In this document: positions 6,307 to 10,839 of the stretch, in pieces
Position numbering within the stretch: position 1 is the stretch's first letter
Layout: each line of letters starts with the position of its first letter
Assembly: GCA_023258825.1 (NCBI GenBank)
Contig: JALQWE010000081.1
Span: 1-10,839, forward strand
Source: Planctomycetaceae bacterium
GTDB lineage: Bacteria > Planctomycetota > Planctomycetia > Planctomycetales > Planctomycetaceae
Length of the DNA stretch: 10,839 bases
Direction of reading: 5' to 3'
Notes under the pieces: model-generated
The model's database searches: none
The model's input: the letters and a program-made list of their open reading frames with translations, nothing else
Told to the model about the DNA's origin: nothing
Made by a program: the position numbers and the translations under genes

Positions 6307-7182
6307 ATGAGTGGATTTGAAGCAAAGCCCGGGGCAGTGGAGAAGGAGTTCGGAATACCGATTCCTGGTGTGATTCTGGAGGAAGGGGCATGGGCGCGGA
6401 CGGCCCTGAAGAAGGTTCCGGAAGGCGTTCTGGACTGGAGCGAGCTATTTGGTCGTAGTGCTCCGGTGATCCTTGATATTGGTTGTGGAAACGGGCGGTC
6501 TATGCTGACCAGTGCCGTTGCACGTCCCGAGCTGGATCATCTGGGGGTTGATATTCTTCCGGTTGTTATCCGCTACGCAACGCGTCGAGCCAATCAGCGT
6601 GGGTTAAGCAACACTCGCTGGGCTGTGATTGGTGGTCGCGAGTTACTGGCGTTGCATGTGCCGCCGGGGACGGTTGCTGAGATTCACTGCTATCATCCTC
6701 AGCCATGGTATCGGCGGGATCAGGTTCCATTACGACTGATCACACCCGAGTTTCTGCGACTGGTGCATCAGGCTCTGGGGCCGGGTGGTCGATTCGTACT
6801 GCAGACGGATCATCCGGGATACTGGAAGTACATGCTGAAAATCCTGCCGGTGTTTTTTGACTGGGATGTGCGTGCGGAGCCCTGGCCCTTTGCGCCGCAG
6901 GGAGTTACTCGTCGAGAGATCATTGCTCGTCAGCGGGGCCTGCCGATTTTTCGGGGTGAGGGGACTGCCAAGCCGGGGTTGGACGCCGAGGAGGCGATTC
7001 GACTTGCGGAAGCTCTGCCGCTTCCCGTCTTCAATGCGGATCGGCGTCTTCAGGCGATTGATCAATTGGAGCGCGAGACGCAGGGTGGCAAGCCCGGCGG
7101 CGGGCGAGGCAGGGCAGGGGGCGCTGGGGAAGCGCAACGGCGGGGAAATCGCGGTGAGCACAACAGGCGTCGACGTCGCTGA
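6307..7182 (+). CDS. trmB: TrmB-like tRNA (guanine-N7) methyltransferase, divergent, with basic tail
   Basis: A 291-aa SAM-dependent methyltransferase most like TrmB, which makes m7G46 in tRNA variable loops. LDIGCGNGR (56-64) is SAM motif I, and GVDI (80-83) ends the next strand with an acidic residue. 'CYHPQPWYRRDQVPLRLITPEFL' (128-150) aligns with the family FPDPW plus arginine-rich segment, and QTDHPGYWKYM (166-176) with the TDxxxY motif. The aspartate of FPDPW is replaced by Gln132, which is unusual because that residue is thought to matter for catalysis. The C-terminal ~32 residues are Gly/Arg-rich and end in five arginines; TrmB is normally 210-250 aa, so this is an extension. The frame is open from GTG 6277, but ATG 6307 is preferred; AGGGGA at 6287-6292 is a rather distant ribosome site. 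The stop lies 3 bp from the convergent cdd stop. Confidence 0.82.
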   Translation: MSGFEAKPGAVEKEFGIPIPGVILEEGAWARTALKKVPEGVLDWSELFGRSAPVILDIGCGNGRSMLTSAVARPELDHLGVDILPVVIRYATRRANQRGLSNTRWAVIGGRELLALHVPPGTVAEIHCYHPQPWYRRDQVPLRLITPEFLRLVHQALGPGGRFVLQTDHPGYWKYMLKILPVFFDWDVRAEPWPFAPQGVTRREIIARQRGLPIFRGEGTAKPGLDAEEAIRLAEALPLPVFNADRRLQAIDQLERETQGGKPGGGRGRAGGAGEAQRRGNRGEHNRRRRR

Positions 7183-7185
7183 TGC

Positions 7186-7647
7186 TTATTCGCGAGCCTG
7201 TTCGCCAGAAGGGGCGTTGAGGGGCCGAGTGTGGTTGTGGTTCAGATAAAAGGCACGCGGAAGCAGTTCGGAAAGCAGCACACATTCGGGAGGTGTTCCG
7301 GCGGGCTGATCAAGGCTGTCCAGCAGGACCAGCATTGTCGGGTTGAATTCCGTCAGAAACTGACGACAACTGCCGCAGGGGACTGGTATTCCCGGGAGAG
7401 TGATACAGATCGCCGAAAAGTCACGAAATCCCATGGCGATGGCACGACAAACGGCGGCGCGTTCAGCACAGATTGTCAGGCCGTAGGATGCATTTTCCAC
7501 ATTGCAGCCGGTAATAATTTCTCCGGAGTTCGTCAGCAGTGCGGCCCCGACAGAGAATCGGGAGTAGGGGGCCCATGCGTGCTGGCGAACCTGTCTTGCC
7601 TGCATCTGCAGTGTCGGCCACTGAATCGGTAGATCCGGAGTAGACAT
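7186..7647 (-). CDS. cdd: Cytidine deaminase
   Basis: A 153-aa enzyme that deaminates cytidine and deoxycytidine to uridine forms in pyrimidine salvage, in the cytoplasm. Key residues are present: APYSRFSVGAALL (26-38), GCNVENASYG (47-56) for nucleoside binding, CAERAA (60-65) with zinc ligand Cys60 and catalytic Glu62, and PCGSC (90-94) with zinc ligands Cys91 and Cys94. Length and three-cysteine zinc site fit the small homotetrameric class. The C-terminus is about 20 residues longer than usual and polar. The frame is open far upstream, but ATG at 7647 is preceded by a strong AAGGAAAAGG ribosome site (7659-7650) and gives a family-like start. It is separated from the upstream LRR gene by a terminator, so it needs its own promoter. 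Its 3' end faces trmB with 3 bp between stops. Confidence 0.95.
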   Translation of the reverse strand: MSTPDLPIQWPTLQMQARQVRQHAWAPYSRFSVGAALLTNSGEIITGCNVENASYGLTICAERAAVCRAIAMGFRDFSAICITLPGIPVPCGSCRQFLTEFNPTMLVLLDSLDQPAGTPPECVLLSELLPRAFYLNHNHTRPLNAPSGEQARE

Positions 7648-7810
7648 CACCTTTTCCTTCAGGTTACGTGAGAGGTTACCGGTGCGGGTTCGGTGTTGCG
7701 CTGGTGAGTGAGCGGCGACGCGACAGGGGGGGGGACAGGACGTCCGGTCATTGAGCGACCGCGGGGGATGTTTCAACAGGAAAATCTGTCCCAACATCGA
7801 GGCGGATGGA
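7648..7810 (-). promoter_or_regulatory. cdd upstream region with direct repeat and G9/C9 tract
   Basis: Between the terminator at 7811 and the cdd start, the presumed cdd promoter region. Read on the minus strand, GTAACCT occurs twice in direct orientation with a 5-base spacer (plus-strand AGGTTAC at 7661-7667 and 7673-7679), ending immediately before the ribosome site. A run of nine G on the plus strand (7726-7734) lies about 80 bases upstream of the start codon. A TTGAAA hexamer (plus-strand 7771-7776) could be a -35 box, but no good -10 box follows. No gene is seen. Confidence 0.35.
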
Positions 7811-7852
7811 AACAAAAAGGGGACCGGCGAACTCAGGTGTTCGGAGGTCCCC
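7811..7852 (-). terminator. Intrinsic terminator after the LRR/coiled-coil gene
   Basis: On the minus strand the stem GGGGACC (7852-7846) pairs with GGTCCCC (7825-7819) and is followed at once by TTTTTGTTT (7818-7810). An inner stem CGAAC/GTTCG (7843-7839 with 7832-7828) stacks on it across a 2x2 internal loop, leaving a 6-base loop. It lies about 60 bases after the stop of the LRR gene at 7913. No matching T-run exists for the plus strand, so it works for minus-strand transcripts only. Confidence 0.9.
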
Positions 7853-7912
7853 TCGAAAGAGTGGTCGCGAGAAGTCTCGCAGAGTCTCAGTAGATTGAGA
7901 CCGATTGCTGGT

Positions 7913-8971
7913 TTACTTACCGGCGGCTGCGGCCTTTGCCTTGAGTTCTTCCGCACGGGCCTTCAGCTCTGTGGCCTTCTTCACGGCCTCTTCGGAACGC
8001 GTTTTCATTTCATTGGCTTTCGCGACGGCTTCATCGGCTTTCTTTTTGGCTTCGTCGGCGGCAGCCTTCTTTTCTTCTGCGGGCTTTTTCAGAGGCTCCA
8101 CTGCGGCCGTGGCTGTTTCCACAGTCTTTTGAGCCTCTGCGACTGCGGCTTCGGCGGCTGTGACTGCGTCAGCGGGAGAATTGGGATCGGCCTTCAGATC
8201 GGCCAGTGCCTTATCGGCAGCAGCCTTCGCGGCGTTGGCTGCTTCGAGAGCCTTATTGGCTGCATCGAGGGCTCCCTGGGCTTCTGCGTGAGCCTTAGCA
8301 GCAGCGTCATTGGCCGCTGCGGTTTCGGCAACGACCTTATTCTGAGCTTCGGAAGCTGCAGCCAGTTCTTCCACCAGCTTGCCGGCATCTTCGGCCGCTC
8401 GACCGGCTTCTGCGATCTCACGATCACGATCTTTTCGGAAGTCAGGAACGATCTGGATTTCGGGGACTGCGGCTTTCAGTGTTTCCTCACCGGCCTCGGT
8501 CACGGCAGTCTGCCAGACGAACAGGCGGCGAAGAGACTTGATGCTGCCCAGTTGAGCCAGCCCGGCATCTGTGATTTTGGTTTCGTACAGATTGAGATAT
8601 TCGAGGGCTGGCAGGGCGAGGATGTGTGCGAGTCCAGCGTCGGTAATGGCCGTTTTTTCGAGGTGCAGGCGGGTCAGGCCGGAGAGTCCACTGAGGTGCG
8701 CCAGGCCGGCATCGGTGATTTTTGTTCCTCTGAGATTCAGGGAGTGGATACTGGCGGCGTCTTTCAGGATAGCGAGGGTTTCGTCGTTGATTTCGCGATC
8801 CGCAAGATGAAATGCGACGGTCAGACGCAGGTCATTCTTTGCCAGTGGCATGGCCTGACCACCGGCGTCCTGGATTTTTTGTACCAGAGCTTTGTCTGCA
8901 TCAGAAAGGTCCTGAGCCGCTACTGCACTTGTCAGCATCAGGAAGCACAGCATTAGTCGCGTGGTTGTCAT
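7913..8971 (-). CDS. Secreted leucine-rich-repeat protein with alanine-rich coiled-coil tail
   Basis: A 352-aa exported protein. Residues 1-19 form a signal peptide (MTTTRLMLCFLMLTSAVAA, cleavage likely AVAA|QD); there is no lipobox. Residues about 45-175 are leucine-rich repeats with an exact 24-residue period: the threonines of the 'L.L..TKITDAGLAHL' unit fall at 83, 107, 131 and 155. The last unit is FVWQTAVTEAG followed by a 'VPEIQIV' cap, the usual planctomycete ending. Residues about 180-352 are Ala/Lys/Glu/Asp-rich with few aromatics and one proline-containing break near DPNSPAD. They should form long amphipathic helices or a coiled coil, ending in a basic, alanine-rich tip. The start at 8971 is chosen because GAGGAG (8983-8978) is 6 bases upstream and the signal peptide then begins directly; an in-frame TTG at 8998 is less likely. 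It has its own terminator. Function unknown; protein binding at the cell envelope is an inference. Confidence 0.88.
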   Translation of the reverse strand: MTTTRLMLCFLMLTSAVAAQDLSDADKALVQKIQDAGGQAMPLAKNDLRLTVAFHLADREINDETLAILKDAASIHSLNLRGTKITDAGLAHLSGLSGLTRLHLEKTAITDAGLAHILALPALEYLNLYETKITDAGLAQLGSIKSLRRLFVWQTAVTEAGEETLKAAVPEIQIVPDFRKDRDREIAEAGRAAEDAGKLVEELAAASEAQNKVVAETAAANDAAAKAHAEAQGALDAANKALEAANAAKAAADKALADLKADPNSPADAVTAAEAAVAEAQKTVETATAAVEPLKKPAEEKKAAADEAKKKADEAVAKANEMKTRSEEAVKKATELKARAEELKAKAAAAGK

Positions 8972-9415
8972 CTTGTTCTCCTCACTCTCGCCTGTCAAAA
9001 CAAGTCAGGTTGCTAAATCAGCCCCGGACTTATGGAACTGGTGTTTGATCAGCTTCGACGATCAATATCCCCGGAGGTCAGAATTCAGCCCAGGGAAACA
9101 TCAGGGAAATGGTCATGGAGCCGTCGGAGTTCGCTCGGAAATCCCTGCCCCTGGAACCGCTTCCAGCGCTCCAGAATACGGTGCCTGTGCTCTGAAGACA
9201 ACGCTGGAAGAAAAATCCCGGGATCGAGTGTCATTTTTCGCAGGAAAAGCGAGAATCCGGGATTACAGATTTCTGATGCCAAATCGTGGAAAACGTCGCT
9301 GACGGACGCCCCGGGACCTGGACTTCGGGGGCCTGTTGGATTCAATTGGCACAAAAAGGCGCCCTGGTTGTGGCGTATTCGATCGCTGGATGTGTTCGTT
9401 TCGAGGTGGGTTTTC
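8972..9415. promoter_or_regulatory. Divergent intergenic region between LRR gene and hisD
   Basis: This 444-bp stretch must hold the promoters of both flanking genes, though no consensus pair stands out. It contains an inverted repeat TTGATC/GATCAA (9045-9050, 9060-9065). It also holds a larger structure: AATCCCGG (9214-9221) with CCGGGATT (9257-9264), enclosing TTTTCGC/GCGAGAA (9235-9241, 9249-9255, one G-U pair). The hisD frame is open back to 9032, but the residues encoded (rich in Arg, Ser, Trp, Pro) do not resemble HisD. A minus-strand frame (9417-9085) is also open; see findings. Confidence 0.5.
9214..9264 (+). promoter_or_regulatory. Bulged hairpin in the hisD leader
   Basis: An 8-bp perfect outer stem (AATCCCGG/CCGGGATT) encloses a 7-bp inner stem with one G-U pair and a 7-base loop; 13 bases bulge on the left side. 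It ends about 150 bases before hisD. No T-run follows and no His-rich leader peptide is seen, so it does not look like classical his attenuation, and no T-box signature was recognised. Confidence 0.35.
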
Positions 9416-10798
9416 ATGACGTCCGCTCCATTAAACATCGCCACCATCGACTGTCAGCGAGATAACGCGCGGGACTTGTTTCGGCAATTGCGAGACAAGC
9501 TCAGCCCGCGTGGAGAAGTCGTCTCAGAGGCTGGCCGTCAGCGGACGATCGAATTGTTCGGCGAACCGCTCAGCCCACGTGAGGTGGTGCGCCGGATTTG
9601 TGATGATGTCCGTCGCGAGGGGGTGTCAGCGGTACTGCGGTACACAGCGCGTCTGGATCGCCGGGAGTTAACGGCTGAAACCGTACGGGTGTCTGGGGAC
9701 GAGTTGGCAGCGGCGGCGGCCGAGGCTGATCCGGAATTTCTGCGTACAGTGCGGGTGATTCGGGACAACATCATCGCATTTCAGAAAGCCGTACTTCCTC
9801 AGGACGCGGAAGTTGTTCGTCAGACGGGCGCAGGGCAGGTTCGTTTGCGGCAGCGTCATCTGCCGATGAAGCGTGTGGGAATCTGTGTTCCCGGTGGGGC
9901 TGCTGCATATCCGTCGACGGTGCTGATGACTGCGGTGCCCGCGATGACGGCTGGTGTTCGTGAAATCGCGATTGTGGTACCGCCGACGGCCTTCGGGGGC
10001 TTCAACCGGGATTTGCTGGCAACCTGCCATGAAATTGGTGTTCGGGAAGTTTACAGGGTTGGTGGTGCCCAGGCGGTGGCGGCTCTTGCTTACGGGGTTG
10101 AGGGGATTGCGCGGGTCGACAAGATTGTGGGACCTGGGAATTTGTTTGTGGCCCTGGCGAAGCAGCATGTGTTCGGGGATGTGGACATCGACAGTATCGC
10201 TGGTCCCAGCGAGGTGATTGTGCTGGCTGATCACACGGCCAACGCTGATTTTGTGGCGGCGGACCTGATTTCTCAGGCCGAGCACAGCCCTGGTTCGGGA
10301 GTGCTGGTCACGTGGCATGCGCCGCTGATCCCGGCGGTGCAGCAGGCATTGGAGCGGCAGTTGGCGCAACTGGATCGGGGTGATCTGGCGCGGCAGTCGC
10401 TGGAAGATTACGGCGCCCTGATTCTTGCACGCGATGCCGGCGAGGCTGCTGAGCTGACCGATCTTCTGGCGCCAGAGCATCTTCACATCTCGATGGACAA
10501 CCCGGAGTCGATGTTGTCGGCAATTCAAAACGCCGGAGCGATCTTTCTGGGGCATCATACACCCGTAGCTCTTGGAGACTACATTGCCGGACCGTCTCAT
10601 GTGTTGCCAACTGGCGGAACGGCTCGATTTGCCAATGGGCTGGCCGCCACGGATTTCCTGAAGCGAAGTTCAGTGATTCATTACGATGCGAACGCGTTGC
10701 GAGCGGAGGCGGGCATGGTCCGACTCATGGCTGAAAAAGAGGGGCTGACTGCGCACAGCGCCAGTGTGGATATCCGTCTGGCACGGGCCGAGGGCTGA
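9416..10798 (+). CDS. hisD: Histidinol dehydrogenase
   Basis: HisD oxidises L-histidinol to L-histidine in two NAD-dependent steps, the last reactions of histidine synthesis; it is a cytoplasmic zinc homodimer. The protein is 460 aa (usual about 430, with a slightly long N-terminus). Motifs are complete: RVGICVPGGAAAYPSTVLM (153-171), GGAQAVAALAYG (216-227), KIVGPGN (236-242), SIAGPSEV (260-267). Expected zinc ligands are Gln287 and His290 (SQAEHSPGS), Asp388 (GDYIAGPSH) and His446 (GLTAHS). The catalytic Glu354-His355 pair is in APEHLHI. ATG 9416 is chosen because GAGGTGG (9403-9409) is 6 bases upstream; the open frame before it back to 9032 is not HisD-like. It is transcribed divergently from the LRR gene. 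The TGA stop shares its A with an ATG, which may couple it to a downstream gene. Confidence 0.97.
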   Translation: MTSAPLNIATIDCQRDNARDLFRQLRDKLSPRGEVVSEAGRQRTIELFGEPLSPREVVRRICDDVRREGVSAVLRYTARLDRRELTAETVRVSGDELAAAAAEADPEFLRTVRVIRDNIIAFQKAVLPQDAEVVRQTGAGQVRLRQRHLPMKRVGICVPGGAAAYPSTVLMTAVPAMTAGVREIAIVVPPTAFGGFNRDLLATCHEIGVREVYRVGGAQAVAALAYGVEGIARVDKIVGPGNLFVALAKQHVFGDVDIDSIAGPSEVIVLADHTANADFVAADLISQAEHSPGSGVLVTWHAPLIPAVQQALERQLAQLDRGDLARQSLEDYGALILARDAGEAAELTDLLAPEHLHISMDNPESMLSAIQNAGAIFLGHHTPVALGDYIAGPSHVLPTGGTARFANGLAATDFLKRSSVIHYDANALRAEAGMVRLMAEKEGLTAHSASVDIRLARAEG

Positions 10799-10839
10799 TG
10801 CTGTTACTAGCTGACCGGCTGGGGAACTATTCGCAGTCT
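10798..10839 (+). CDS. Possible start of a gene translationally coupled to hisD (partial)
   Basis: An ATG at 10798-10800 overlaps the hisD TGA by one base, and its frame stays open for 14 codons (MLLLADRLGNYSQS) to the window edge. Such TGATG overlaps are typical of coupled genes. In many bacteria hisC follows hisD, but these 14 residues do not identify it. No clear ribosome site precedes it (the sequence is GGCACGGGCCGAGGGC, with GAGGG 5 bases before the ATG). The frame may equally be chance. Confidence 0.3.
   Translation, partial: MLLLADRLGNYSQS

Noticed and set aside
7751..8956. 401-codon plus-strand open frame
   Set aside because: It mirrors the LRR/coiled-coil gene; the Gly/Cys/Phe/Leu-rich product is the complement of GCN, AAG and GAG codons. 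The minus-strand gene has a signal peptide, regular repeats, ribosome site and terminator.
9032..9415. 128-residue N-terminal extension of HisD
   Set aside because: The frame is open, but the residues look non-coding, HisD does not need them, and a good ribosome site precedes ATG 9416.
9668..10600. 310-codon minus-strand open frame
   Set aside because: Antisense shadow inside hisD with His/Arg/Asn-rich composition and no motif.
1..10839. Mobile elements, CRISPR arrays, tRNA or rRNA genes, defence systems
   Set aside because: No transposase or integrase motif, no regularly spaced direct repeats, no tRNA-like cloverleaf and no known defence gene was seen on either strand.

Overview
This window looks like a planctomycete chromosome (order Planctomycetales or a close relative). 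Four things suggest this: a leucine-rich-repeat protein with the 24-residue 'T.ITDAGLA.L' repeat and terminal 'VWQT' motif common in that phylum; an HTTM membrane protein with a small membrane-anchored partner; a TrmB-type methyltransferase with a non-standard HPQPW motif; and loosely packed housekeeping genes with long leaders and few operons. This placement is inferred from protein style, not from a database match. Base composition is moderately GC-rich throughout, with no sign of an island, phage, insertion sequence, tRNA, rRNA or CRISPR array.

Layout. Bases 1-564 hold no convincing gene. 565-2859 carries two co-directional envelope genes: a 217-aa protein with one N-terminal membrane helix, then a 508-aa HTTM (vitamin-K-dependent-carboxylase-like) protein with a C-terminal soluble domain. 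3119-3640 is coaD (coenzyme A synthesis), followed at 3740-4330 by a thioredoxin-fold protein with a CNHC motif. The coaD stop codon lies inside a hairpin whose 5' arm could instead pair with a second site further downstream. 4536-5240 is a COG1579-type coiled-coil/zinc-ribbon protein, preceded by a leader with an extended -10 box and two hairpins. 5540-6241 is a PdeM-like metallophosphoesterase, and 6307-7182 a divergent TrmB with a basic Gly/Arg tail.

The strand then changes. cdd (cytidine deaminase, minus, 7647-7186) converges on trmB with only 3 bp between the stop codons. A secreted LRR/alanine-rich coiled-coil protein (minus, 8971-7913) ends at a clear intrinsic terminator (7852-7811), which separates it from cdd. 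A 444-bp divergent region separates that gene from hisD (9416-10798, histidine synthesis). At the right edge the hisD stop overlaps a possible ATG by one base.

How the genes relate. Most are unrelated single housekeeping functions (CoA, redox, tRNA modification, pyrimidine salvage, histidine), as is usual in this phylum. The only pair that looks like a functional unit is the membrane-anchored protein plus HTTM protein. The most unusual proteins are the altered TrmB and the LRR-coiled-coil fusion. I see no clear evidence of a complete new defence or biosynthetic system; the best candidates for second looks are given as findings.
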